Positions 42,460-50,911 of a stretch of DNA of 64,000 bases are shown one piece after another. Both the position numbers and the translations under genes were made by a program. Each line of letters opens with the position of its first letter. Within the stretch, counting starts at the first letter, position 1. Source of the stretch: Streptomyces sp. NBC_00572 (GTDB taxonomy: Bacteria; Actinomycetota; Actinomycetes; Streptomycetales; Streptomycetaceae); the NCBI RefSeq assembly GCF_026341815.1, contig NZ_JAPENX010000001.1, positions 5,208,001-5,272,000 of the forward strand. Direction: 5' to 3'. The notes beneath the pieces are model-generated. The model worked only from the letters and a program-made list of their open reading frames with translations. It had not been told where the DNA came from and searched no databases.

Positions 42460-43750
42460 TCTCCCGCACGGTCGACGCCCAGGCCGGCTGCTCCTCGGCG
42501 GTCTCCGCCTCGGCCCGCCGTCCGCCCCGGCCGAAGAAGTCCGCGAGCGGCAGGATCGCCGCGCCGACCGTGACCGCGTCGGGGCCGAGCGTGCCCATGT
42601 CGATGCCGACCCGGGCCGCCGGGTACGTGAGCGCGTACTCGCTCGCGTACCCCTTGACCGTCTCCAGGAAGCGGGCGCCGAGCTGGAGTCCCGCCCAGCC
42701 GCCGACCAGGATGCGCTCGGGCTGGAAGAGGTTGATGAGGTCGGCGAATCCGGCGCCCAGGTACTCGGCGGTCTCCTCCAGGACGGCGACCGCGGTGGCG
42801 TCGGGCTCCGCCTCCGCCGGGTACGCCGCCGCCAGCATCGCCGCCAGCGCCGTCTCCTCGTCCGCGCCCGCCGGAGGCCGACCTCCTGCCTCCCGCCACC
42901 GCTCCAGGAGGGCTTCGGCTCCCGCGTACGCCTCCAGGCAGCCCTGGGCGCCGCAGCGGCAGCGGCGCCCCCGGACCCGTACCGTCAGATGACCCCACTC
43001 GATCGCCCGGCCCGGCCCCATCGGGTCCGTGACCACGCACGCGCCGACGCCCGAGCCGAAGAGGACCACCACGGCGCTGCGCGCGCCCCGGCCGGCGCCG
43101 AACCACATCTCGGCCTGGCCGAGGGTCTTGGCGCCGTTGTCGATCCAGTACGGCACGGTGGCCGGCAGGGCCACGCTCTCGCGCAGGAGTCGCTCCAGGG
43201 GGACCGCGTCCCAGCCGATCGTCTGGCCGTGCACGACCGCCCCGTCCTCGGCGGTGTGCGCCACGATGCCGGGCACGCCCACGCCGACCCCGAGCAGCCG
43301 CTCGGCGGGCACGTCCGCGATCCGCAGCACCTCCGCGATGCCCTCCCGGAGGTGTCCGACGACGACCCCGACCTCGTACCGGTCGTGGGGGTTCGGGCTG
43401 TCGATGGCCAACGGCCGTTCGGTGCGCGCGAGTTCGGTGAGAGTGAGGTCGAACAGCTCGATCCTGACCCGGGTCTCGCCGACGTCGACGCCGATCATGA
43501 AGCCGCTGCCCGGGGTGATCCGGAGCAGCGTACGGGGGCGCCCGCCGGCCGAGTCGACGCTGCCCGCCTCCTCGACCAGGCCCTCCGCGACGAGCTCGGC
43601 GACCACGTTGCTGATGGAGCCGGAGCTGAGACCGGTCGCGGGGCCGAGCGAGAAGCGGCTCAGCGGCCCGTCGAAGTAGAGGCGTTGAAGGACGGCGGTG
43701 CGGTTCTCGCGTCGTAGGTCACGCACGGTGCGGCCGTTCCGCATGGTCAC
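42446..43750 (-). CDS. ROK-family transcriptional regulator/sugar kinase homologue
   Basis: A 434-aa protein. The N-terminal winged helix (NRTAVLQRLYFDGPLSRFSLGPATGLSSGSISNVVAELVAEGLVEE) precedes a ROK sugar-kinase fold with MIGVDVGETRVRIEL, the zinc-binding signature CRCGAQGCLEAYAG and PERILVGGWAGLQLG. It probably represses a carbohydrate gene in response to a sugar; no sugar gene adjoins it. GTG at 43750 has GGGGG upstream; the ATG two codons on is possible. Confidence 0.88.
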   Translation of the reverse strand: MTMRNGRTVRDLRRENRTAVLQRLYFDGPLSRFSLGPATGLSSGSISNVVAELVAEGLVEEAGSVDSAGGRPRTLLRITPGSGFMIGVDVGETRVRIELFDLTLTELARTERPLAIDSPNPHDRYEVGVVVGHLREGIAEVLRIADVPAERLLGVGVGVPGIVAHTAEDGAVVHGQTIGWDAVPLERLLRESVALPATVPYWIDNGAKTLGQAEMWFGAGRGARSAVVVLFGSGVGACVVTDPMGPGRAIEWGHLTVRVRGRRCRCGAQGCLEAYAGAEALLERWREAGGRPPAGADEETALAAMLAAAYPAEAEPDATAVAVLEETAEYLGAGFADLINLFQPERILVGGWAGLQLGARFLETVKGYASEYALTYPAARVGIDMGTLGPDAVTVGAAILPLADFFGRGGRRAEAETAEEQPAWASTVRERAAH

Positions 43751-43967
43751 TTGTGCCCCCAGGTGAAGTAGTCCTGAGCGCAACATACCTCTGCGGGACC
43801 CTCGGCGCGTTCTTCTCTTGAGGTTTAACTCACATCCTGAAATAAGCCGGGGAGGGCTTCAGGACCTGAACGCGGGAGGCTTCGTCCGCGTCCACGCCGA
43901 CACCCGGGCGAGGGCTGTGAGCGCGAGCGGGCGGCGGTACGCGGACTTTGTCCGCGCCCACCGCACG

Positions 43968-44237
43968 TTACCCGCCCAGCAGCGTCCGGAGGTGGTCGCA
44001 GGCCTCCGCCTCCGTGGAGTGCGTGGCGACCGGCTCGTACGCGCCCCGCTCGTACACCCCGGTCTCCCAGCCGCCACCGCCCGGTTCCGTCCGCAGATAG
44101 ACGAAGTCGGGCGGGGTGGGCGCCGGTTCGTGGACGCCCTCGATCCAGTAGTACGTCTCGGGCACTCCGGCCTCCCGGAGCGCCCGTTCCAGCGCCCGGC
44201 GGTCGGTGCCGCCGGTGCGGTCTGCGCGGTCCGTCAC
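43968..44237 (-). CDS. 89-aa protein coupled to the TNT toxin gene; candidate immunity factor
   Basis: A cytoplasmic acidic protein without a signal peptide: LERALREAGVPETYYWIEGVHEPAPTPPDFVYLRTE and WETGVYERGAYEPVATHSTEAEACDHLRTLL. The GTG start overlaps the stop codon of the toxin-like gene (GTGA), so the two are made together. Size, coupling and location after a toxin suggest it binds and neutralises the toxin, but I know no matching family by sequence. It could instead be an unrelated small protein. Confidence 0.6.
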   Translation of the reverse strand: MTDRADRTGGTDRRALERALREAGVPETYYWIEGVHEPAPTPPDFVYLRTEPGGGGWETGVYERGAYEPVATHSTEAEACDHLRTLLGG

Positions 44238-44917
44238 GCGGGGACGGGGGCCAGATAGCCGTTGTCGAGCAGCCACTTGACGCTGAGGCGCTGGCCCTCG
44301 CCCGGGTTCAGGAACGCCGGGTCCAGCTTGATCTGGCGGCCGCCGCCCGGCTGCTCGAACCAGGGTGCGATGGAGCCCTCCCAGACCACGAACGCCCGCG
44401 TCACCTCGTACAGGTGGTAGTCGCAGGGGAAGGCCGCGTCCCGGGTGTTGAGGTTCTGCGGGGGCAGCGCGCGCTTGGCGTAGGCGTCACCGGCCGGGGC
44501 CAGGTAGGAGCCGAACTCCGAGCCGAAGCGGTCCAGGCGCTCGCCCTCCTGGAGCAGCTCCGGCGCCTTGTCGACGGTGCCGTTGACCTCGCCGAAGCCG
44601 TCGTTCGGCGGGTACTTCCAGCTGCCGGTGTCGGCCGGACCCTCCCAGTACTTCTTGAGGAAGTCGGCGGAGGAGAGCTTGCCGGTCCGGTGGTAGCGGT
44701 TGAGCAGCGGACCCACCGGCTCCTGCCACTTCTTCGGCAGGAACTTCGGGCCGAGCCGCTTGTCGCCCTGGAACTCCCCGGTGCACTGGGCGGGGGGCGC
44801 GGCGACGGGCTTCTCGGCCGGTGCGGCCTGCGCCGCCGGGGCGGCGGTGAGGGCGGCGGTGACGCCCAAGGTGGCGAGGACGGCACGGATCCTGAAGGCG
44901 GTACGGCTGCGCTCCAC
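44234..44917 (-). CDS. Secreted protein with TNT-like (NAD+ glycohydrolase) domain
   Basis: A 227-aa preprotein. A Sec signal peptide at 1-32 (LATLGVTAALTAAPAAQAAP) precedes a linker and a TNT-like domain at about 100-227: KYPPNDGFGEVNGTV, LDRFGSEFGSYLAPAG, YAKRALPP, DYHLYEV and IAPWFEQPGGGRQIKL ending WLLDNGYLAP. Arg130, Arg149, His168, Trp186 and Gln195 occupy the positions of conserved TNT residues. Cys45 and Cys165 could form a disulfide. The tuberculosis necrotizing toxin family cleaves NAD+. The GTG start has GGGAGACC upstream. Confidence 0.85.
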   Translation of the reverse strand: MERSRTAFRIRAVLATLGVTAALTAAPAAQAAPAEKPVAAPPAQCTGEFQGDKRLGPKFLPKKWQEPVGPLLNRYHRTGKLSSADFLKKYWEGPADTGSWKYPPNDGFGEVNGTVDKAPELLQEGERLDRFGSEFGSYLAPAGDAYAKRALPPQNLNTRDAAFPCDYHLYEVTRAFVVWEGSIAPWFEQPGGGRQIKLDPAFLNPGEGQRLSVKWLLDNGYLAPVPA

Positions 44918-45032
44918 GCGGAGGTCTCCCTGGAAGAGGGGTGGTCAACGGCGCGGCATACAGTAGTGGATCAGCTGCGTGGAGTGACTGTACGCGGGGA
45001 CGGAAACCGGCCATTCGTACCGTGGGGGGACC

Positions 45033-45638
45033 TCAGGCCCTGCGCAGACCGCTGAGGAGCAGCTCGGCCAGCTGTTCGTACGCCTCGGCGTCGGCGAGGC
45101 CGGTCGCCGCGGCCACCTGGCGGCGCTGGATGCGCACCATCACCGAGGAGATGACGTCGGCCGCGAAGGTCACGTGCACCTCGCGGAAGACGCCCGCGCG
45201 GACGCCCTCCTCGATGAGCTGCTGGACCCGGCCGGCCGCCGCGCGCGTGTTCCGCTCGTACACCTCGGCCGCCGGTTCGAACGCGGCCACGTCGTCGAAG
45301 AACTGCGGAGAGACCGGCGCCAGCTCGGCCGAAACCGCCCGCAGATAGGCGGCGAGCCGCTCGGCGGGATCGGTCGCGGCGGCGAGGACCGCCTCGACCC
45401 GGGCCGTGGCGCGCCGGAAGAAGTGCACGACCGCCGCCCGGACCAGCTGCTCCTTGCTGCCGGCCAGGCCGTACAGGGTCCGCTTCGAGCAGCGGAGGCG
45501 GGCGGCGAGATCGTCGAGCGTCAGCCGGGCGAAGCCCTCGCCGACGAGGAGGGCGACGAGCTCCTCGAAGAGGGCGGCGCGGCGCGCCGCGCCGCGGCCC
45601 GTCAGCTTCGGGGCGTCGGCGGCTGAGGTCTCGATCAC
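45033..45638 (-). CDS. TetR-family regulator (local repressor of the acyl-CoA dehydrogenase gene)
   Basis: A 201-aa protein with an N-terminal HTH (ALFEELVALLVGEGFARLTLDDLAARLRCSKRTLYGLAGSKEQLVRAAVVHFF) and a helical C-terminal domain. It is divergent from an acyl-CoA dehydrogenase, with a GGTACT-GT-AGTACC palindrome between them. The GTG is 6 nt after AATACT on the coding strand, so it is probably leaderless. The ligand may be an acyl-CoA. Confidence 0.87.
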   Translation of the reverse strand: MIETSAADAPKLTGRGAARRAALFEELVALLVGEGFARLTLDDLAARLRCSKRTLYGLAGSKEQLVRAAVVHFFRRATARVEAVLAAATDPAERLAAYLRAVSAELAPVSPQFFDDVAAFEPAAEVYERNTRAAAGRVQQLIEEGVRAGVFREVHVTFAADVISSVMVRIQRRQVAAATGLADAEAYEQLAELLLSGLRRA

Positions 45639-45703
45639 CCGGCCAGTATTCCAGGCCGACGTTCCGGGGGGTTACGGCCGCATCCTTCTGCGCTACGCTA
45701 ACC

Positions 45704-45729
45704 GGTACTGTAGTACCTGCTTCAGTACC
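45704..45729. promoter_or_regulatory. Probable TetR operator: GGTACT-GT-AGTACC plus an extra AGTACC
   Basis: A 14-bp perfect palindrome at 45704-45717 followed by a further half-site at 45724-45729, starting 12 bp after the previous AGTACC. TACGCT at 45694-45699 could be the -10 of the dehydrogenase gene, placing the operator at the transcription start. Confidence 0.6.
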
Positions 45730-45753
45730 ACTTTGCGCGCCGATGGAGACGCC

Positions 45754-46902
45754 ATGGATGTCGACCGCCTGCTTCCCACCCCCGAGGCAGCGGACCTCAT
45801 CGCCCTCACCCGGGAGATCGCCGACAAGGAGCTCTCTCCGCGGGTGGACGAGTACGAGGCCGCCGAGACCTATCCCGAAGGACTCTTCACGACCCTCGGC
45901 GAGGCCGGGCTCCTCGGCCTGCCGTACCCGGAGGAGTACGGCGGCGGCGGCCAGCCGTACGAGGTCTACCTGCAGGTCCTGGAGGAGCTGGCCGCGCGCT
46001 GGGCGGCCGTCGCCGTCGCCACCAGCGTCCACACCCTTGCCTGTCACCCGCTCCACACCTTCGGCACCGCCGAGCAGAAGGAGCGGTGGCTGCCCGAGAT
46101 GCTGGAGGGCCGCACCATCGGCGGCTACAGCCTCTCCGAGCCGCAGGCCGGCTCGGACGCGGCCGCCCTCGCCTGCAAGGCCGAGCGGCAGGACGACGGC
46201 AGCGGGTACCGGATCACCGGCACCAAGGCGTGGATCACCCACGGCGGCAAGGCCGACTTCTACGCCCTCTTCGCCCGGACCGCGCCCGGCAGCCACGGCA
46301 TCTCCTGCTTCCTCGCCCCCGGCGCCACCGAAGGACTCAGCTTCGGCGCCCCCGAGCGGAAGATGGGCCTCCAGGCCGTCCCCACCACCTCCGCCTACTG
46401 GGACGGCGCGCTCCTCGAGGCCGACCGGCTCGTCGGGGACGAGGGCCAGGGCCTCCAGATCGCCTTCAGCGCGCTCGACAGCGGCCGCCTCGGCATCGCC
46501 GCCTGCGCCACCGGCCTCGCCCAGGCCGCCCTCGACGCCGCCGTGGCGTACGCCAACGAGCGCACCACCTTCGGCCGCCGGATCATCGACCACCAGGGTC
46601 TCGGCTTCCTCCTTGCCGACATGGCCGCCGCCGTCGACGCGGCCCGCGCCACCTACCTGGACGCGGCCCGCCGCCGCGACCTCGGCCGCCCCTTCAGCCG
46701 CCAGGCCAGCGCGGCCAAGCTCATCGCCACGGACACGGCCATGAAGGTCACGACGGACGCCGTCCAGGTCCTCGGCGGCTACGGCTACACCCGCGACTTC
46801 CCGGTCGAGCGCTACATGCGCGAAGCGAAGATCACCCAGATCTTCGAGGGCACCAACCAGATCCAGCGCCTGGTCATCAGCCGGGGGCTCGCCCAGCCGT
46901 GA
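45754..46902 (+). CDS. Acyl-CoA dehydrogenase
   Basis: A 382-aa flavoprotein of full family length: LREIADKELSPRVDEYE-like N-terminal helices, YSLSEPQAGSDAAAL and ITGTKAWITHGGKADFY at the FAD/substrate site, FGRRIIDHQGLGFLLADM, VLGGYGYTRDFPVERYMREAKITQIFEGTNQIQRLVI at the C-terminus. It oxidises an acyl-CoA to the enoyl-CoA and passes electrons to ETF. Chain-length specificity is unknown. It is probably controlled by the divergent TetR. Confidence 0.93.
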   Translation: MDVDRLLPTPEAADLIALTREIADKELSPRVDEYEAAETYPEGLFTTLGEAGLLGLPYPEEYGGGGQPYEVYLQVLEELAARWAAVAVATSVHTLACHPLHTFGTAEQKERWLPEMLEGRTIGGYSLSEPQAGSDAAALACKAERQDDGSGYRITGTKAWITHGGKADFYALFARTAPGSHGISCFLAPGATEGLSFGAPERKMGLQAVPTTSAYWDGALLEADRLVGDEGQGLQIAFSALDSGRLGIAACATGLAQAALDAAVAYANERTTFGRRIIDHQGLGFLLADMAAAVDAARATYLDAARRRDLGRPFSRQASAAKLIATDTAMKVTTDAVQVLGGYGYTRDFPVERYMREAKITQIFEGTNQIQRLVISRGLAQP

Positions 46903-46909
46903 CGGTGGC

Positions 46910-46938
46910 CCGCCGCGCTCACTCCGGGGGCGCGGCGG
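46910..46938. terminator. Bidirectional hairpin at the convergent ACAD/kinase junction
   Basis: CCGCCGCGC / GCGCGGCGG, a 9-bp stem extended by CCGTGA/TCACGG across a bulge. It overlaps the end of the kinase gene; only 16 bp separate the two stop codons. Confidence 0.55.
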
Positions 46939-48547
46939 TCACGGTGGACGCCTGGTGGAGGCCGACCAGCGTGCGCAGGGCAGGGGGCAGCCAGTCCTCC
47001 GGACCCTCGCCGTCGGTACCGCCGATCCTGCGCAGAATCTCGGTGGGGGACGGCCGGCCCGCCGGATCATGGCTGAGGCATGCCGTCGCGACGGCGGCGA
47101 GGTCGGCAGGCAGGAGCCGTGAAGCGCCGTCGAGGACCGTGCCTCCGGCGGCCGAGGCCGCGCCGCCCGCATGGCACAGCACCATGCCGAACGCGTAGGT
47201 GTCGACGGCGGCGGTCAGCGGACCGCCCGCCATCTGCTCGGGAGCGAGGAACCCCCGGGTGCCGATGACGAAGTGGGTGCCCGTGAGCGCGGTCGCGTCC
47301 GCGCCGCGCGCGATGCCGAAGTCGATCACGCGTGGGCCCTCGGCCGCGATGAGGATGTTGCCGGGCTTGAGGTCACGGTGGACGATGCCGCACGCGTGGA
47401 TGGCCTCCAGAGCCTCGGCCACACCGAGGGCCAGCGCCCGCAGGGTGGCCGTGGGCAGGGGGCCGTGGACATCCAGCACCTCCTGGAGGGAGGGGCCCGG
47501 GATGTACTCCGTGACGAGCCAGGGCCGTGCGTCCTCGGGGCCCGCGTCGACGACCGGCGCGGTGTGGAAACCGCTGACCCTGCGCGCGGCGTCGACCTCC
47601 CGTGCGAACCGGCGACGGAACGTCGGATCGCCGACGAGTTCCTCCCGGACGACCTTCACGGCGACCTGCCGGGCCCCGGGGGACCGGCCGAGGTAGACGG
47701 TGCCCATGCCGCCCTCACCCAGCCGGGCCGTCAGCCGGTACCGGCCCACCTGGCGCGGGTCGTCCGCGCGCAGCGGCTCGTGCGTGAGCGGGGCCGGCCG
47801 CTGCGCGGGCGGGTGCGGCGACCGGGCGGGCGACGATGCCGCCAGCAGCCGGGCGTCGTCCGCCTCCGCGCGCCGGTGGATGCTCGCCGCCTTCGCCTCG
47901 GCCTCGGCGCGCAGGATCGCGGACTGCTTCTCGCCCTCGGCGGTGAGGATCGCGGCGTGGCGGGCGCCCTCGGCGTAGAGGATCGCGGCGCGCTTGTCGC
48001 GCTCGGCCCGCATCTGCTTCTCCATCGAGTCCTGGATGGAGGTCGGCGGCTCGATCGCCTTGAGCTCGACGCGGTTGACGCGGACGCCCCACCCGCCGGT
48101 GGCCTCGTCCAGGACGCCGCGCAGGGCCGCGTTGATCTCCTCCCGGGAGGTCAGGGCCCGCTCCAGGTCCATGCCACCGACGACGGCGCGCAGGGTGGTG
48201 ACGGTGAGCTGCTCGATCGCCTGGATGTAGTCGGCGACCTCGTACGTCGCCGCCCTCACGTCGGTCACCCGGTGATAGACGACCGTGTCGATGTTGACGA
48301 CCAGGTTGTCCTGGGTGATCACCGGTTGCGGCGGGAACTCGGCGACCTGTTCGCGCAGGTCGACCCGGTTCCGGATCCGGTCGAAGGGCGGGAACACCAC
48401 ATTGACTCCGGGGCTCAGCACACGGGTGAATCGCCCGTTGCGCTCCAAGACGACCGCCGCCCCCTCGCGGACGACCTGCACGCACAGGGCGGCCAGACCC
48501 GCCGCCAGGAGCGCGCCCACCACCCAGATCAGGATCGCGACGTCCAC
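46919..48547 (-). CDS. SPFH (stomatin/prohibitin)-Ser/Thr protein kinase fusion
   Basis: A 542-aa protein in one uninterrupted frame. Residues 3-26 are a membrane anchor (LIWVVGALLAAGLAALCVQVV). Residues 28-180 are an SPFH domain of the stomatin/QmcA type (FTRVLSPGVNVVFPPFDRIRNRVDLREQ, ITQDNLVVNIDTVVYHRVTD). Residues 175-235 are the Ala/Glu coiled coil. A Pro-rich linker (237-260) leads to a PknB-like kinase: GEGGMG 277-282, Lys298, HRD 390-392, Asn397, DFG 409-411, APE 435-437, all catalytic residues present. The C-lobe is about 20 residues short. Normal stomatin C-terminal sequence is replaced by the kinase. The GTG has GGGGGG upstream; ATG 48574 is an alternative. Confidence 0.88.
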   Translation of the reverse strand: MDVAILIWVVGALLAAGLAALCVQVVREGAAVVLERNGRFTRVLSPGVNVVFPPFDRIRNRVDLREQVAEFPPQPVITQDNLVVNIDTVVYHRVTDVRAATYEVADYIQAIEQLTVTTLRAVVGGMDLERALTSREEINAALRGVLDEATGGWGVRVNRVELKAIEPPTSIQDSMEKQMRAERDKRAAILYAEGARHAAILTAEGEKQSAILRAEAEAKAASIHRRAEADDARLLAASSPARSPHPPAQRPAPLTHEPLRADDPRQVGRYRLTARLGEGGMGTVYLGRSPGARQVAVKVVREELVGDPTFRRRFAREVDAARRVSGFHTAPVVDAGPEDARPWLVTEYIPGPSLQEVLDVHGPLPTATLRALALGVAEALEAIHACGIVHRDLKPGNILIAAEGPRVIDFGIARGADATALTGTHFVIGTRGFLAPEQMAGGPLTAAVDTYAFGMVLCHAGGAASAAGGTVLDGASRLLPADLAAVATACLSHDPAGRPSPTEILRRIGGTDGEGPEDWLPPALRTLVGLHQASTVTAAPPE

Positions 48548-48590
48548 AGCCCAAGCCCCCCTCGGCCTCAGCATCAGAACGCTCAGTCTT

Positions 48591-49208
48591 TCAGAACTGC
48601 CCCGCACCGCACAGGTGTTGATGTCTCAGGAGGGTCGCGATCTCCGTCAGGCCGTGGCGGACCGCGTGATCGAGGGCCGTGTCGCCGTGCGGGTCCGGGA
48701 GTTCGGGATCGGCGCCCGCCACAAGCAGGAGGGCGACGACGTCCTGGTGGTCACGTCCGCCCGTGCCGAGGATCACGGCCTCCAGGAGGGCCGTCCAGCC
48801 CAGCCGGTTGACGTGGTCGACGTCGACGGCCGTCTCGTGGAGCACGGCGCGGACGTAGGCCACGTGACCCCGTTCCGCCGCCGGGATCAGGGCCGTACCG
48901 CCGTAGCGGTCGGTGAGCCTCAGGTCCGGGCCCGCGGGGAGCAGGGTCCGCATCATCGCGACGCTGCCCGTGACGCCGGTGACCAGCCAGGGGCTGTCGC
49001 ACCGGTCGTCCTGGGCGTTCGGGTCCGCGCCCGCGGCGAGGAGCACGCGCGCGGTGGCGACGTGGTCGCGCCGGGCGGCCCGGAGCAGCGGGGTGCGGCG
49101 GCGGTGGTCGCGGGCGTCGACCCGGGCGCCCGCGGCGAGGGCCGCGCGGACGGCGACGGTGTCACCGTGCGCGGCGGCCGCCAGGAGGGTGTCGTCGATC
49201 GCGTTCAT
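48591..49208 (-). CDS. Ankyrin-repeat protein
   Basis: A 205-aa protein of about five ankyrin repeats: DTLLAAAAHGDTVAVRAALAAGARVDARDHRRRTPLLRAARRDHVATARVLLAAGADPNAQD, then TALIPAAERGHVAYVRAVL, TALLEAVILG and GDTALDHAVRHGLTEIATLLRHQ. It has no signal peptide, so it is cytoplasmic, and acts by protein binding. It is preceded by GAGGAGCACC and lies 33 nt after the HbpS-like gene and 43 nt before the SPFH-kinase gene, suggesting one operon. Confidence 0.9.
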   Translation of the reverse strand: MNAIDDTLLAAAAHGDTVAVRAALAAGARVDARDHRRRTPLLRAARRDHVATARVLLAAGADPNAQDDRCDSPWLVTGVTGSVAMMRTLLPAGPDLRLTDRYGGTALIPAAERGHVAYVRAVLHETAVDVDHVNRLGWTALLEAVILGTGGRDHQDVVALLLVAGADPELPDPHGDTALDHAVRHGLTEIATLLRHQHLCGAGQF

Positions 49209-49241
49209 GGCGGTGCTCCTCGGGCGCGGGCGGGGTGTCGG

Positions 49242-49814
49242 TTACTTGCCGAGGGCGGCGACGCCGGCCTGGGCGAACTTCTCGTCGAGGTCGCCCGAGG
49301 GGGCGCCGGCGACACCGATGCCCGCGATGGGCGCGCCCTTGGCGGTCACCGGGGCGCCACCGGCGAGGAAGAGGGTGCCGGGGATGTCCTTCAGGTTCGG
49401 GGCCTGGGCGAGGCGGCCGGCGAGGACGGAGGTCGGGGCGTTCCAGGAGACGGCGGTGTACGCCTTCTTCTCGGCCGACTCGTAGGACTGCGGGCCCGCA
49501 CCGTCGCCGCGGAGGGTGACGATGGTGTTGCCGTTGCGGTCGACGACGGCGACGGAGACGCGCTGGTTCTCCTTCTCGGCGGCGTCGAGGGTCGCCTGCG
49601 CGGCCTTGGTGGCGGCCTCGATCGTCAGGTGCGTGGAGCGGGTGGTGTTCTTGTTCTTGGCGTCCGCCTTGGCGACCGCGGCGGCGGGGGCGGCGGCCGT
49701 GTTCTCGCTGGTGGCGTTGGCCGAGTAGGCACCGAAGCCACCGAGGGCGAGCGCGGCGACGATCGCGCCACCGGTCACGACACGGGTCCGCGAGGTCTTC
49801 TTCACGTGCTTCAT
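49242..49814 (-). CDS. Secreted HbpS-like (GlcG/DUF336) haem-binding protein
   Basis: A 190-aa exported protein: basic n-region MKHVKKTSRTR, hydrophobic VVTGGAIVAALALGGFGAYSANA, then the GlcG/HbpS domain (LTIEAATKAAQATLDAAEKENQRVSVAVVDRNGNTIVTLRGDGAGPQSYESAEKKAYTAVSW ... GGAPVTAKGAPIAGIGVAGAPSGDLDEKFAQAG). In Streptomyces HbpS is an extracellular haem-binding octamer that senses redox stress with the SenS/SenR two-component system; those genes are not here. It heads the putative hbpS-ankyrin-SPFH/kinase operon. Confidence 0.88.
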   Translation of the reverse strand: MKHVKKTSRTRVVTGGAIVAALALGGFGAYSANATSENTAAAPAAAVAKADAKNKNTTRSTHLTIEAATKAAQATLDAAEKENQRVSVAVVDRNGNTIVTLRGDGAGPQSYESAEKKAYTAVSWNAPTSVLAGRLAQAPNLKDIPGTLFLAGGAPVTAKGAPIAGIGVAGAPSGDLDEKFAQAGVAALGK

Positions 49815-49956
49815 GGGGTCTGCTCCAGTGAACTCGGTGGACTGCGGGGGCCGTCGGTGCTCCGTGGCCCGCTTCCCTTCCATCCTGGGGCCGTCCCCCC
49901 GCGCCGCCGGTCGTCGTCCCGGCTGCCTCCGGCGCCCGCAACGGTCGACCCCGGGG

Positions 49957-50889
49957 TCATCCGATCGGTTGACCCCCCTGGCCTTTCGGGGGCAGGGCGC
50001 TTCCCCCGCCCTCCTCCCACCGCGCCGCCATCTCGGTGAACGCGCGCGTGGCCGCGCTCCGGTAGTCGGCCGCGCGCCGGAGCAGGGTGACGCCCCGGGG
50101 CGGCAGGGCGGGGGAGAGCGGGACGGGGGTCAGGTGCGGGTGGTCCCGGGTGACGGCGTCGGGCAGCACGGTGGCCAGGGTGGTGCGGCGGACGATCTCG
50201 GTGAGCGCGCTGACGGCGTTGGCCTCCACCGCGATCCGTGGCCGGAGGCCGTGCTCGGAGACGTACGCGTCGACGTGCCGACGGGTGGCGAAGTCCTGGC
50301 TGAGCAGGGCGAGGTGATGATGGTTCAGCTCCTCGGCCGGTACGGGCTCCGTCCGGCCGGCGAAGGGGTGGCCGGGGCCCACGACGAGGCCGAGGGTCTC
50401 GGTGAAGAGCGCGGTGTCCTCGATGCCCGTCAGATGGTCGCTCTGGAAGGCGATCCCGAGATCGAGGCGGTCGGCGAGGAGGTCGGCCTCGATGCGGTCC
50501 TGGGTCGACTCCCGCACCTCCACGGTGATGCCCGGGTGCCGTGTGTGGAAGGCGGCGACCAGCGGGCCCGTGAGGTACGTGAAGGTGGGGGTCGCGGCGA
50601 GCCGGAGCCGGCCACGGGCGAGGTCGTGCACGTCGAGCACCGCCCGCTCGCCCGCCGCCAGGTCCTGGAGCGCGCGCCGGGCGTAGCCCGCGTAGGCCTC
50701 CCCGGCGTCGGTGAGGCGCACGGTGCGGCCGCCGCGGTCCAGGAGCAGCACCCCGAGGGCCTTCTCCAGCTGCTTGATCTGCTGGGAGAGCGTGGGCTGG
50801 GCGATCCGGAGCTCCTCGGCGGCCCGGGTGAAGTTGGCGTGCTCGGCGACGGCGAGCAGATAGCGGAGATGACGGAGTTCCGGCTGCAT
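49957..50889 (-). CDS. cynR: LysR-family regulator, CynR type
   Basis: A 310-aa LTTR: N-terminal HTH (MQPELRHLRYLLAVAEHANFTRAAEELRIAQPTLSQQIKQLEKALGVLLLDR) and a C-terminal effector domain. It is divergent from carbonic anhydrase and cyanase with 95 bp between starts, as for CynR, which activates cyn genes in response to cyanate. An ATAG-N7-CTAT box lies in the intergenic region. The protein could also influence the hbpS genes downstream on the same strand. Confidence 0.88.
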   Translation of the reverse strand: MQPELRHLRYLLAVAEHANFTRAAEELRIAQPTLSQQIKQLEKALGVLLLDRGGRTVRLTDAGEAYAGYARRALQDLAAGERAVLDVHDLARGRLRLAATPTFTYLTGPLVAAFHTRHPGITVEVRESTQDRIEADLLADRLDLGIAFQSDHLTGIEDTALFTETLGLVVGPGHPFAGRTEPVPAEELNHHHLALLSQDFATRRHVDAYVSEHGLRPRIAVEANAVSALTEIVRRTTLATVLPDAVTRDHPHLTPVPLSPALPPRGVTLLRRAADYRSAATRAFTEMAARWEEGGGSALPPKGQGGQPIG

Positions 50890-50911
50890 GGCATCGAGTG
50901 TAGAGCCCGAT

